Below are positions 30,640 to 45,499 of a DNA stretch of 64,000 bases, one piece after another. Each line of letters begins with the position of its first letter. Position 1 is the first letter of the stretch. The notes beneath the pieces are model-generated. The model saw nothing but the letters and a program-made list of their open reading frames with translations, ran no database searches and was not told the DNA's origin. The position numbers and the translations under genes are program-made. The stretch comes from Stomoxys calcitrans. Its lineage: Eukaryota; Arthropoda; Insecta; Diptera; Muscidae. The stretch is from contig NC_081553.1 in the NCBI RefSeq assembly GCF_963082655.1, positions 16,024,643 through 16,088,642 on the forward strand, written 5' to 3'.

Positions 30640-32830
30640 GTCTTTAAGTTGGTTCGTGTCCCCACCCCACCGATGCCTGTTAGCCACGCTGGCTATGAAA
30701 TATGAAATGCTCCAACGTCTCATCATCTTACACACATTCCCTACATAAGCTATCACTTGCCGCACCGGTTTCGCATTAGTGAACTCGTATGATACCGAAA
30801 GCAATACTGTCCTTCGTCTTACTACTTTCAATAATAGTCTTGTCTTCTCCCGAAAGTATTTTTGCCGTCCTACCGATCGTTGCGTGTTCGTCGAGCAAGC
30901 CCTTAACTTGGACTGAGTCGACCTGAAAGTCTTTGGGTTAACCAATTGTGTTGACGTCTTCTCTTTTATTCCAGTTTTACTTCACAGAACAGGCACCCAT
31001 ACGATGCGGATTGTGCCATCCTCAGAGAAAGCGTTTATTTTCTTCTTACGCTTCAAGACAGTTCATGACCTTATCGTTCTCGTTGTTATTGCCCTGATGG
31101 CCAATAACGTCTGCCTTCAGAATGGTATTTTAATCTAAAACAGATCTCAGTCCCTGGGTTCTCATTGTAGACCCCCAGTCGCACTCTGTCTTCTAGCTTT
31201 GATCAATCTGTATTGGATGACCTCAAGTGTCGTGTCAGGTATCCGATCGGAAACCTTTTCTAATCCACCCAGGTTTCCTATCGTCGCTTCCTTTATACCG
31301 CAATTGCTTTAAGTCTCATAGCCGCAGGGGGTGCCTCACACTTAGTCTGTATGTCAATGGGTCGGATATCTAGAATAGTCTCCAGTGCTCTAATGGGCGC
31401 GGTCCTCATCGCTCAGCCTATGTCAAGATAACATGTTCTCCCAAACTGTTGTATTATTCCTACGTTGCATTTTTTCTCCATCGCAGTCCACCAAACTACT
31501 GAAACGTAAGTAAGTATTAGTCTAATCACGTCCCTGTGAGCCAGTAGACTATCCTGAGATTCAAGCCCCATTTCGAGCCTACGGCCGTCTACATAGTGCT
31601 CAACATCTGTGAGCATTCCTAGTACGCTCCTGAATGCAATACTTCCAGCTAAGTTTCCTGTCCAAATCACCCCAAAGTATTTGACCTCGCCAGATATAGA
31701 AGTTGTTCTATTGAGGAAATGTGGAGCTTCAAATTCGCCCACCTTCATCTTTCTCGTGAACAGGCAAATTTTAGTCTTCACTGGGTTAACATTGAGACCG
31801 CTGGTTCTAGCCCAGTCGTATGCCATCTACAAGACCCTTCGGCCCTTCTGCATAGCTGATTTGGATCCTTACCTTATATAAGTCTTATAACATCGTCTGC
31901 GTACCAGACAGGTTCAAATCAGTCCTCAGTAAGGTAATTTATGGTGATTGTTGTTGTTGTTGTAGCCACATTTTCATGTGGAGGTGGCGATCCTCGTCAA
32001 GCTCCTATGTGAGCAAGCTCGTTTCGATCCAAAGGACCGATCGCTGCGGGAACAAGGTGGCCATTGGTTATTTAAAGGCGCTAATAGCTCGCCCTGTCAT
32101 ATTGAGCATCGTAGGCACTCAGTATTTGTGCAAGAGCCGGTAGCGCCCGGCCTCTCACTAGGACTCTCCCTCCGCTCGATACCACTAAGTATACGCAATT
32201 GCCTTTGCAGCTACTCCGTATGGAGTATTCCACTATCCGCAACCTGTGGTAGCTCGCAGCTAAGCTTCTCGTGACAGTAATGCGCACCACACAAGTAGGA
32301 CCTCAAAGTTCCAGCATATGTGGTGCTCACAGCTATCCCGTGGCGGGATATGGTGGTCGCCCATAGGAGTGACGATAAATTGCCCCCTGTGGCGTGCCTT
32401 GCCTTTTTCCCTAATATTTTTTCATGGGACCCAAAATCCCCACCTGTTCCATGGCATATGGTTTATCCAGTCTCTAAGGAGCCGGTCAACCCTGTACTGG
32501 TTTAAGGATTGGATCAATGTGTCGGTCCGCATTTTGTTAAACGCCCCTTGATGTCAGTGCAAACCGCCAATGTGTACTTTTTGGCATCGAAGGATTCTTC
32601 TATTTTATGCAAAACCTAGTGCAGGGCAGTCTCCACCGATCATCCCTTGACATAGGCATACTTTTTGTATTTGAATAGTTCGCTGGATGTACTACTTTTT
32701 TCATGGTTTCCACAATACATTCCATGGTTTTGAGTAAAAAGGACGTAAGGCTTATGGGTATAGTGTCTCATAGCTTGCCTAGCTTGTGTATAAAAACCAC
32801 CCTTGCCTCCTAACAGGCTTTCGTAGTATA
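30640..32830 (-). pseudogene. Degenerate LINE ORF2 (RT, RNase H, zinc tail), minus strand
   Basis: Read right to left. RT palm words near 32500-32830 (a recognisable but broken 'ALRP...LKTME' region). A tryptophan-YADDV catalytic box at about 31888-31903. An RT thumb/connection ORF at 31413-31826 (VKYFGVIW, LILTYVSVVWWTAMEKKC). An RNase H-like GHQGNNNEN near 31085. A C-terminal Cys/His tail with WGGDTNQLK near 30650-30760. Stops and shifts are frequent. The presence of RNase H suggests an I/Loa/R1-type clade. A SINE (31946-32335) splits it between the catalytic box and the upstream RT part. Confidence 0.75.
31946..32335 (-). mobile_element. SINE-2 with 3' stem-loop and (AAC)n tail
   Basis: On the minus strand the element ends CCACATGAAAATGTGG, then CTACAACAACAACAACAA. 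The body includes 'ttatttaaaggcgc' and 'ccattggttattt' (plus sense) and a 5' region able to pair (gcaccaca...tgtggtgc). Other copies: 53790, 53995 (-), 56125 (+), 58890 (+), 59525 (-), 61745 (+), 62390 (+), 62930 (+). No ORF is conserved. A B-box-like word (ggtatcgagcgg in good copies) is possible but not decisive. Confidence 0.7.
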
Positions 32831-33099
32831 TGCAAACATTGTTGCCGTTTTTGGTAGGTTCCTACCAAAATTGGTAGGTTTCTATTCTCTTGGTAGAAAC
32901 CTCAATTTGTGGTAGGATTTTCCAACGTATAAATAACTCAAAATTATTCCACTTCCTGTCGTTTCTGTGTATTCGTTAAAAGTGCAGCATAAAATCCTGG
33001 AGGTCGAGGGGCCAACTACTGTTCCAACGGGTCTCACTGCTACAAATTCCAGGAAAAAGAGCTTAAGTTCCAATATTGCCTATAACTTGTGCAAATGCT

Positions 33100-33490
33100 A
33101 AGGGATCTCTTCTAAATTTCGTAAATTCTGATGTGTTGCAAATGGACCGCACACATCTTTGGTCACTCGCCAAAAACTGAGTGAGCTTGGCTGGGAACTT
33201 TTGATGCATCCACCATATAGCCCTGACCTTGCACCATCAGACTACCATTTATTTCGATCTTTGCAGAACTCCTTAAATGGTAAAACTTTTGGCAATGATG
33301 AGGCTATAAAATCGCACTTGGTTCAGTTTTTTGCAGATAAAGGCCAGAAGTTCTATGAGCGTGGAATACTAAATTTGCCAGGAAGATGGCAAAAGGTTAT
33401 CGAACAAAATGGCAATTATATATTTGATTAAAGTTCATTCTAAGTTTTATTAAAAATGCATTTACTTTCTTTTAAAAAACCGCAATATCA
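33100..33490 (+). pseudogene. mariner transposase, C-terminal fragment
   Basis: An open frame (about 33143-33431) encodes the final third of an irritans-type mariner transposase, with HPPYSPDLAPSDYHLF holding the third catalytic aspartate of the D,D34D triad, then the C-terminal helices to NGNYIFD and a stop. The following 3' UTR matches the 236-bp MITEs base for base until it breaks off in the terminal repeat ('aaaaaaccgcaat'). The first two catalytic aspartates and the left end are missing, so the copy is dead. Confidence 0.9.
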
Positions 33491-33619
33491 TCGAGAGACC
33501 CCACTTTTGCAGTCGTAATCCTGTTGACATTGTCGTCAATGTCTTCTATGCTGGGACAATCTAAATTATCTTGCCCAAGTCTTCATCTGATTAGTCTTGC
33601 GAATTTTGTCTATTTGATT

Positions 33620-33822
33620 TTGCCCATTAAAACCGGATTTATTGTCCGAATTCACTGAAACTTGGCGCAGCAAGTTTTATTGTACTTCTCCACGTCTATG
33701 CCGAGTATGGTCTGAACCGCTCATAATTGGGATAGCTGCCCAATATACCAATCACTCCATTTAAAGTCTTATGAGTTTTAAAGCTACAACTACTGCTCGG
33801 ATTCGATGAAATTTGGAACAGA
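33620..33822 (+). repeat. Family 1 fragment, left of SINE insertion
   Basis: Contains 'attgtccgaattcactgaaa', 'gggatagctgcc' and 'aatttggaacagagagttg'. It continues after the SINE at 34144. Confidence 0.65.
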
Positions 33823-33828
33823 GAGTTG

Positions 33829-34143
33829 AGAGAGAGGCCACCGTAGCGCAGATGTTAGCATGTCCGCCTATGACGCTGAACGCCTGGGTTCGAATACTGG
33901 CGAGACCATCAGAAAAAATTTTCAGCGGTGGTTTTCCCCTCCTAATGCTGGCAACATTTGTGAGGTACTATGCCATGTAAAACTTCTCTGCAAAGAGGAG
34001 TCGCACTGCGGCACGCCGTTCGAACTCTGCTATAGAGAGGAGGCCCCTTATCATAGAACTTAAACTTGAATCGGACTGCACTCATTGATATGTGAGAAGT
34101 TTGCCCTTGTTCCTTAGTGATTTCATGGGCAAAATTTCCATTT
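33829..34143 (+). mobile_element. SINE-1, full-length, with target duplication
   Basis: Has the tRNA-like head (gtagcgcagatgttagcatg and gggttcgaatactgg), body, and end 'gggcaaaatttccattt'. GAGTTG at 33823-33828 recurs at 34144-34149, and the interrupted family 1 sequence 'gaacagagagttg...tgttggacccc' becomes continuous when the SINE is removed, so the 6 bases are probably the target-site duplication. Confidence 0.85.
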
Positions 34144-34405
34144 GAGTTGTGTTGGACCCCTCAACTTTCGTACAGCGTATATTTTAGATCGGACCCTATT
34201 GGGATGTAGCTGCCATATATACCGAAATCCCGGTTTAAGGGCTTGGGCCCATAAAGAACGCATTTATTTCCCGCATTCAGTTTAGTTCCTCAATCGACTT
34301 TACCAAATTTGAGAGCAATACCTCCTACTTTTGTAAAGATCAATGTTTCACTGAAATTTGGAACAGAGAGTTGTTTTAGACCGCTCTACTTTCGTACAGA
34401 GTATA

Positions 34406-34985
34406 CATTCAGAAAAACTAGTCTGCTGACATCAGCAAACACTGTCTGCTGATATTTAATTAAAAATTTTTCACTTTTCAATATATCAATTTTTTGAACT
34501 CCTGAACAACGATTGAGCCATTTGCTATATATTGGGTTGCCCAATTTTTCATATAGTCGGCGTTGACAAATTTTTTTACAGCTTGTGACTCTGTAATTGC
34601 ATTCTTTCTTCTGTCAGTTATCAGCTGTTACTTTTAGCTTGCTTTAGAAAAAAATTGTAAAAAAAAGTATATTTGATTAAAGTTCATTCTAAGTTTTATT
34701 AAAAATGAATTTACTTTCTTTTAAAAAATCCGCAATTACTTTTTGGGCAACCCAATATAAATGATAAAATTTAACAATTTTAGCCGTTAATTTTTTATTT
34801 TAAATCATAAATATAATAGTTGTAGTTATTTTGTCTGCTGTTATTTAAATTAGATAATAAAATTTGCAAATCAGCAAAAAGTGTTTACTGTTTTAGCAAA
34901 AAAATTACTGATGTCCCATTTTCAGCAAACTTTCTGCTGTAACAGCAAACAAACTGTTTTTGCTAACAAATTCCTATGAGTGTAT
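34406..34985. mobile_element. Unclassified inserted element rich in tctgctg/cagcaaa
   Basis: Starts 'cattcagaaaaactagtctg' and ends 'gctaacaaattcctatgagtg'. The left half has repeated tctgctgat and cagcaaac words, and the right half has cagcaaa, tctgctg and aacagcaaac. Short imperfect end repeats (CATTCA/CACTCA) suggest a DNA transposon, but no family is evident. It is split by the MITE at 34532. Confidence 0.45.
34532..34755 (+). mobile_element. mariner-derived MITE, copy 2
   Basis: Flanked by TA. The right terminal repeat is complete. The left one lacks about 13 internal bases (TTGGGTTGCCCA is followed directly by ATTTTTC), so the ends are asymmetric. The interior matches copy 1. Confidence 0.9.
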
Positions 34986-35165
34986 TTTAGATCGGACCAT
35001 ATTGGGATGTAGCTGCCATTTATATCGATCTCCCGATTTAAGGTCTAGGGCCCATATGAGACGCATTTATTTTTCAAATTCAATATCTCCATTAACTATA
35101 GCATTTCCTCAATCGACTTAACCAACTTTGAAAGCAACACCTCCTATTTATGTAAAGATCAATGC

Positions 35166-36185
35166 TTCACTGTCACTTTATATTTTTGACTTATCCATTC
35201 AAAAATCTCAGCCTCAGCTAAAGTAGCAAAAAGACCTTTTTTCGCTACTGCAAAAGAAAAATCGAAAACGAAGGATTTAGTTTTTGTCATCGTCATCGTA
35301 GTCATCATCATCAATAACTTTATGTATTCGCCACCAGACCTTCATTAAAATTTGAATGTAGTCTCAAGTAGTGCTGAAGTTATGTATGTAAGTCCCATAC
35401 TTGATTGACACTTGCGGAAGCGGTTAAAATATTCAAAATTTCTGTTTTTTGTTTGTTTATTAGGGAGCCACTGTAAGTTTGGGTCTGTTGTTCCTTTTGT
35501 TTGTTAAATTTTCAAAAGAAATGCATTCGAAATGAAGAAAGGTAGCCTTTCTGGAATTTCTGTTATTGTTTCATGTTAAGCACAACAAAACCATTGAGGA
35601 CACTTCTTGAAGATGATTAATGTAAGAGAAGCCAAATTTTTGTAAAAAAAAACATTTTTTTTCAAATACATAACCATGTATTGAATTTGTATGTGCTTGC
35701 ATTTTGAATGACATTCGACACCAAAGATTGTTTTGATTGGTTTACTCTAGAAAAGAAGAAGATGTGCCTTTTCCCACTTGTCTACAGTTAGTGTCATATA
35801 TTACAAATTTGTCTGCCATTAGAAAGTGAAATTTATTTTTTTTTTGTTTTAAAAGCGTTGTCAACACCTTTTGCTGTGTGCATTGATTTACACACCGTAT
35901 ATTTTCGTGAGCGTTTTCTTCTGTTAAGATTTTATAGTTTATGGTGTTTTAAGATATTCACTTGATAGCCACAACACGACTAAGCTGCGCTTTGACTATA
36001 AAATTTACAATAGTTTTACTTAGATAAATCGTGACATTATCATTGTCACATTGTCAAAACATATTGTTTTTCAGGTGAGAGTGCTTGTAACAGTCTGGCA
36101 TATTTTCTTAAAAAGTTTATGTGGATCTATCTGTTCTTTTGATATTGGTTTTACAAAACATTAAGTCTGATTCGAATTTATAATA
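35166..36185. other. Unique DNA
   Basis: No gene or repeat recognised, apart from a short gtcatcatcatc-type run near 35280-35315. Confidence 0.4.
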
Positions 36186-36187
36186 CG

Positions 36188-36404
36188 AAAAACAAGTAAA
36201 AACGCATTAATTTCAGCAGGGCCGAACTTTGGGTACCTGGCGCCTTGGATGTATATTAACTGTAAAAATCCATGAAAATATAGTCCGATTTCAACCAAAC
36301 TCGATACGGGCGTCGAGGGACCTAACCCAACTCACTATGCTAGATTAAAGAGAAATTCGGAAGTAAATACGTCTTTTATGGGCTTAAAACCTTAAATCCT
36401 GATA
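36188..36404 (-). repeat. Family 1 terminus, minus orientation
   Basis: Opens with the inverse terminal signature aacaagtaaaaacgcatta...ggccgaactttgggtacc and a few unit words ('aaatcctgatatcgg'). Confidence 0.6.
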
Positions 36405-38085
36405 TCGGCATATATGACTCGCTCGTCCATTACGCAACCTTTTCAACCTTGCCTACCGTGCGGGTGTCTTCCCGGCACGTTGGAAGGTTGCGAACGTTCA
36501 GCCAATACCCAAGAAGGGTGAGACAAACAACCCTGCGAATTATGGGCCAATTGCGATATGCTCCGCTCTGTACTAGGTCATGGAGTGCATGGTTAATCAT
36601 CATCTTGTGAGATATTTAGAGTCTAATGGCCTTCTTAGCGACCAACAGAATGGGTTCCGCAGAAATCGCTCTACGGGTGACCTCATGGCACTTCTGTCAG
36701 AACGTTGGAATCGCTCAATCCACCAGTTTGGTGAGAGTAAGTTTCTGGCTCTGGATATCTCCAAGGCATTTGATAGGGTCTGGCACGGTGCAATACTTTC
36801 AAAGCTTATCGCATTTGATGTCGGTAATGGCTTCGTTCGATTTATTTCGAGCTTTCTCAGAGATCGCACTAATCGAGTCGTTATAGATGGTTTCTCATCC
36901 AATGAGCAGGTGTACCCCAGTGCTCTGTTCTTTCTCCTTCTCTTTTTCTTATTTTCATTAACGATCTGTTGGGTCAGACATCGAATCCGATCTACTCATT
37001 TGCGGATGACAGTAATCTCTGTCATTCGTACTCATTCGACCATAGGCCAAGTCTTCGAGAGATTGAGGACAAGAGGCGGGTTATGGATGATACACTCTGC
37101 CAGGATTTGCTGGCCATTTCTGAGTGGGATCGAATGAATCGCGTAGATTTTAATGAACGGAAGACTCAGTGCTGCTTTTTGTCACACAAACGATTCGCTG
37201 ACCTATTACGATCATCTTTGTCTATTAACGGTGTAGATGTTGAGCAATCAGAAGCTCTTGATGTTCTGGGCATAAAAAAAGAAAGTGAAATCCGTTGGGC
37301 TTAATATGTATTTGAAGTGTCGAAAGAAGCATTCAAGTGCTTAGGCTTCCTTAAACGGTGTAAGAATTACTATACTCCGTCTGATCTTCTTAACATCTAC
37401 ACCACTTTCATAAGGCCGAAAATGGAGTTCAACTCAAATATATGGGCTGGAGCTTCAAAATCATCCCTGGAGCTACTGGACCATGTACAATGGAGAGCGA
37501 TGGCGTTGATTGGGGACAGTGGGGTGTCCAACTCTATTGTCTCCCTTCATCATGTGGGTTGTTTGGCGCTGTTCTATCGGTACTTTCATTGTGTGTGTTC
37601 GTCTGATGTGCGTCTTCTTATTCCTGATGTGAGGATGTATGTCAGAGATACTAGACATTCTAGGAACTCACACCCGTATGTAATTGATTGGCCGGCGGAC
37701 CGCACAATGCATTATAGAGATAATTCTTATTTCGTCCGAACCGTTCGTATGTGGAATCGACTTTCGGCTTATATTGGGTTGCCCAAAAAGTAATTGCGGA
37801 TTTTTTAAAAGAAAGTAAATGCATTTTTAATAAAACTAAGAATGATCTTTAATCAAATATACTTTTTTTACACTTTTTTTCTAAAGCAAGCTAAAAGTAA
37901 CAGCTGATAACTGACAGAAGAAAGAATGCAATTACAGAGTCACAAGCTGTGAAAAAATTTGTCAACGCCGACTATATGAAAAATCCGCTATTACTTTTTG
38001 GGCAACCCAATATTTTTCCCACCCACTTTGAGACAAATGTCAATAAGCACTAATTTCCTCTCGCCAACGCAATGCACTGCAAAAA
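36405..38085 (+). pseudogene. LINE ORF2 reverse transcriptase, frameshifted and split by a MITE
   Basis: RT fingers begin near 36425 (LFNLAYRAGVFPARWK, then a stop at 36572-36574). The frame at 36580-37137 gives GFRRNRSTGDLM and LALDISKAFDRVWH. The catalytic FADD lies in another frame at 36969-37304 (YSFADDSNLCHS). The C-terminal region is at 37317-37793 (FIRPKMEFNSNIWAGAS, DRTMHYRDNSYFVRTVRMWN). A MITE interrupts the frame at 37774-38010, after which FPTHFETNVNKH continues. The C-terminal words are typical of a widespread fly LINE. I would place it near Jockey but am not certain. Confidence 0.88.
37774..38010 (-). mobile_element. mariner-derived MITE, copy 3, inside LINE RT
   Basis: TA duplicates flank 237 bp with the terminal repeats TTGGGTTGCCCAAAAAGTAA, in inverse orientation to copy 1. 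It splits the LINE frame between the words VRMWNRLSAY and FPTHFET. Confidence 0.95.
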
Positions 38086-38099
38086 AAAATACAAAAAAA

Positions 38100-38480
38100 T
38101 TCCAAATACAAATATAACCCGATCTTGACCATATGGGTGTCGAGTGGCCTTACTCAACTCACCCTGCTAAATTTCCGAGCATTTGGGGTAATAAATGCGC
38201 CTTTTATGGGCCGAAGATTTTAAAACGAAAGATCGGTATCCAGTCTCATCTAGGACATATTCCAACAAAATTGTGTAATAAATGCGGCATGAGAACTGAA
38301 ATCGGAAGATCCGTGGGAAGCCAATCTTCGAAATGGTGACCGGTCATAACGCCTACCGGATGTACGCTAAAAATATTTTATGTTGGAAAATTTTGATGCG
38401 GCCATTATGTCCAATACTGTTTTGGGCACTAAAACCGCCCAAAATCGGCCAGAACGACCATTGGGCTTTATGACCTTTTT
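38100..38480 (+). repeat. Diverged family 1 fragments
   Basis: Words like 'accatatgggtgtcgagtgg', 'cttttatgggccgaag' and 'aaatgcgcc' recall the terminal part at 36270-36390. No gene. Confidence 0.4.
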
Positions 38481-39342
38481 TATACCCACCACCGAAGGAT
38501 GGGGGTATATTCATTTTGCCATTCCGTTTGTAACACAACGATATATCGATTTTCGACCCTATAAAGTATATATATTCTTGATCAGCGTAAAAATCTAAGA
38601 CGATCTAGCCATGTCCGTCCGTCTGTCTGTTGAAATCACACTACAGTCTTAAAAATTGATATATTGAGCTGTAACTGCACAAATTCTTTTTTGTCCATAA
38701 ACAGGTTAAGTTCGTAGATGGGCCATATCTTGATATAGCCCCCATATAGACCGATCCACCGATTTAGGGTCTTAAGCCCATAAAAGCCATATTTATTATC
38801 CGATTTTGCTGAAATTTGGCACAGTGAGTTGAGTTAGGCTTTTCCACATTCTCCCTCAATTTGGCCCAGATCGGTCCAGATTTGTATATAGCTGCCATAT
38901 ACGATTTAAGGTCTTGCGCCCATAAGAGGCGCATTTATTATCCGATTTTGCCTAAATTTGGAACAGTGAGTTGTGTTATACATTTCGATATGCCTTTTCA
39001 ATTTGGCCCAGATCGGTCCAGATTTGGATATAGCTGCCATCCCTAAAATTTGGGTCAGTGAGTTGTGTTAGGCCCTTCCACATTTTTTCTCAATTTGGCC
39101 CAGATCGTTCCAGATTTGGTTTTGGGCCCATAAAAGCCACATTTATTATGTGATTTTGCTGAAATTTGGAACCGTGAGTTGTGTTAGGTGTTAGGTTGGA
39201 TGATACTTGAATATATTTGGTATGGATTCATTAAAGCGCTTTCTTCAACGGATTTGGACGAAATGTGGTTGATATACATCATATATATCCAAGGTGGTTA
39301 GTATCCAAAATTTGTGCTGCCGAACTTAATGAGTTTTTACTT
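38481..39342 (+). repeat. Family 1 tandem-repeat element, shorter copy
   Basis: Begins tatacccaccaccgaaggat as at 22297, holds about three units with deletions, and ends 'ttgtgctgccgaacttaatg' then TTTTTACTTACC. The terminal palindrome is partly eroded. Confidence 0.8.
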
Positions 39343-39439
39343 ACCTTACTTTCCTCCCTAAAATGAACCAATTAGAAAAGTTCGTCGGAATGACATCCAA
39401 TGAATTGGACAACCACTGTATGACTTAAATTAAGTGTTA

Positions 39440-40020
39440 TTCTTCTTAGACGGTGTAGAGTCTTGTCCATGATCTACGACAGAAATGATTGCATGCCCAC
39501 GGCTCCAAGGCAGTTTTCAAAATGTGTTCCCGATAATATAAGTCGTATTTACTTTGATGCTAGACTCGATGAAAACGATTGGACGATGGCCATCGGCGGT
39601 CCCAGCTGCCCATACCATCACTTGAGATGGAAAATTACTTCGGGTGGCCATTCGTTGGCTTATATTGTCGTACGTGCCCTGGATTAATATTGGGAGTTTA
39701 CAAATTGTTCAGTTGGGAAATTTTTCTCGCCAGAGAACACCATGTTCGGGAATTAACCACTTTCGTACAAGAACAGTAACTCCTTTGCCCTTTCGAGTCA
39801 AATTTTTTTTGCTTCGGTGTAAGATCGTGTGCCTTTTGGAACTTGTAAGGCCTAACCTTGAGCTCGTTACTCGCGAAATGATTGCAGGTTTTGTTGCCTT
39901 TTTTTACCACCACCAAGGCGTTTGGCAACGCTGTAATTATAACGATTAATGGGCCGTACACAAACATTCTGTTCACTTTAGGGTGTTTGAGTTCGCCAAC
40001 AATACTCGGTTGTAATTTTC
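39440..40020 (-). pseudogene. Tc1/mariner-family transposase remnant, minus strand
   Basis: On the minus strand RPYKFQKAHDLTPKQKK (near 39835-39885) matches the linker after the helix-turn-helix domain of mariner-like transposases. Further on, NTTYIIGN and PWSR-like words (near 39490-39560) match the region before the second catalytic residue. Stops and shifts abound. The outer end 'attgttggcgaactcaaaca' (about 39987-40007, minus) is shared with 26700, so this is the same family as the plus-strand remnant there. Confidence 0.7.
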
Positions 40021-40039
40021 CAGCTAAATAGATCCCAAT

Positions 40040-41700
40040 CACAATAAAACAAAAAAACTCAGATGCAAATGCTTTTGGTGACTTGTGGACAATATAATAA
40101 GCTGTAAAAAAACAAATCTCATGTAGCCGTCATTTTCAGTATGATAGATATACCAGTGTAAACTTGGTACCACTTAGTATAAACTACCTTGTATTCGATT
40201 TTTAAATTTGATATTTTAGTTTTGCTTTGAAACGTTTTACTTTAATTATTTAAATCTAACATTTTAATGCAAATTTTAAACTTAAAGATTTTTTATCGAA
40301 TTTTTCTTAATTTTTTTTTTAATTAATAACATTTTAAGTCAAAGATATGAATCTCAAACTCTTACATACCATAAGGTAATTTTTAACCACTCTTGGAGAA
40401 ACACAGAAAAAAACAAGTTTTAAGCTCAACATGGTCAAATTCAAGCAACCATGGACATTAACGCTAATTTGTCAGATAAGTCTAATAATCAAGACAAGAA
40501 ACCAACTAACCAATTTGGAGTTGTGTTGTCCATTTACATCAAAAATCAGAGAAGGAAAACAAGTCAAACACTTAGAAATGCCTAATCCCAAGCAATCATT
40601 CGCAGATACTTGGGCTATCAAATTATCTATCGATTGATCGGTTGATATGGTTGTAGTCACTTTAGAAAAATACCGTTACTAATGGAAACATTTTGGAATT
40701 TTCCTAGAGCTATGTAGGGGTACCATACATACCCCCTAAGAAAAACACAAACGATAACAGCAAAAGATCATTAAATTTAATTTCCAAAACCCAAAGACAA
40801 AATTTTCAAAACTCACAAATGGGCTCCACACATCTACATCTGGGGGCCAAGTTGCCCAAGCAAACCTACTCGCCAAATGCGGTTGCAATGTTTAACGAAA
40901 TTAAATGAAATTTGAAAGACATAACAAAAATTTTCGAATTACCTTTATCACAAATCTCGGCAAGTTGTTGGCTTTGTCTCCATTGTCCAACTATCCGTCC
41001 GGCCGTCCAGTGCTTAATTCAGCAGCTGTGACTATAAAATAAATTCAAATTAATTGATAACAACAGCCAAGAGATCTGTAGCCGCAACAAGAAACTTCAG
41101 AGCCTACTCTACTCTGTGTGCTGAATTTCCCCCATGTTAACAGCTCTATTTGGTAGGCCTTCAGCCTTTAAACGTAATAAAATATCGCAAAGAAATTATC
41201 AACGCCAATTTATGGTAGCAAAATAAGAAAAAAAAGCGGCTATCAACAAAACTCACCTTAAGACGGCGTAGACCTAGAGTCGCATTGATCGTTCCATGGG
41301 AGAACGATGGTCCGTCGGCATGTCCGTCCCTCCATTTCATTCACAGACCGCCTATGAACAAAATTGTTTGTGGCAACTGCGTTTGTTTATTAACAATCGT
41401 TAAATTGTTGCAACATTCGAACGCAAGACCAACAGCCAGTTAACCAGACAATAGTTGCTGCGATTGCTCCAGCCTATTTGAACAATCAGCACAAATCTCA
41501 GACACATCTCAAGTGTTGTCGTAGCTGCTTTGCGCTTTAGCTTAATGAAAGAAGATCATATCCTAGCCATTGACGAGCTGTTGTGGATTAAGGCCTTATT
41601 ACAGGCGTGGTTAAAAAAATAGCTATAAAAAAACACTCAAATATTCACTATCTAAAAATTATACCCAAACTAAATCTTTAATAAAAATTACTTAATAAAT
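40040..41700. other. Unique A/T-rich DNA
   Basis: No gene seen. The ORFs at 40431 and 40472 lie on opposite strands of the same bases and have no recognisable motif. Confidence 0.4.
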
Positions 41701-41728
41701 TAAAAAATATGTTTTCAAATAAAATAAA

Positions 41729-44800
<3,072 letters not shown>

Positions 44801-45113
44801 CCAATACCATTCATTGAACCATTCAAATTCCTTATCACAGCATGCAAGCAATGTCAACTAAATAACTGGACTGGCAAATGTTTAAGGCGCTCTTTTGCCA
44901 TAAATATCTTGTCTTTAGCCCACACTTAATGCGCGTTGATAGTGTAGCAAAGTTTTTACGTCAACAACTATGACAAAATTTGTGTGGCTTTTTTCCACAA
45001 AAATAAAACTCCATTATGACTTGTTTTTCCTTTTGCGATTTTATTATTCGAATAAAGACAAGCAATAAAAATTCAAGTTTTATATTGTATTTCTGATATA
45101 AGATCAAAATAGT

Positions 45114-45191
45114 AGATTTTTATGTAAATTAAGTGTTTTTAATTATATCACCTTATATACAATTAAAAACACTTAATTTACATAAAAATCT
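45114..45191. repeat. Perfect 31-bp inverted repeat with 16-nt loop
   Basis: 45114-45144 and 45161-45191 are exact reverse complements (arm starts agatttttatgtaaatt), with loop atatcaccttatatac. A second pair, caccttatatacaa (from about 45149) and ttgtatataaggtg (about 45203-45216), overlaps it, so two alternative cruciforms are possible. Probably a short A/T-rich MITE. Confidence 0.9.
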
Positions 45192-45499
45192 GTATAAAAA
45201 TCTTGTATATAAGGTGGGTACTATTTATTTGAAGTATAATGAAAAAAATCTAAAAGTCAGAATAGCAAAAAAAAAAGGAGTTTGTGAGAATTGAAAATTC
45301 ACTGATCATTATTCTAATATGTTCATGAAAATAAAGTTCACTTTATATAGCAGAGACAAGAACGCACTCTCTTATGGGGTCTTAGCAAAGCTCTACAGCA
45401 AATATTTGGAAAACACTAAAGAGAATGCAGAGAAGAAATCTTTCGATGTCCAGAATCGAAATTAATAAACCAAATAGTTCGAGATATGTTGAGTTTTAA

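Larger units (their letters stand above)
34150..35165 (+). repeat. Family 1 pieces split by a nested insertion
   Basis: Two matching pieces ('ttttagatcggacc', 'ttgggatgtagctgcca', 'ctcaatcgactt', 'caatgcttcactg' or near) flank an inserted block at about 34406-34985 that is rich in 'cagcaaac' and 'tctgctg' words and itself holds a MITE. Confidence 0.65.

Noticed and set aside
32830..32940. Short inverted words (ggtaggttcctacc and relatives) as a regulatory element
   Set aside because: They are imperfect and lie between LINE and mariner remnants; they could be an eroded transposon end, with too little to support a call.
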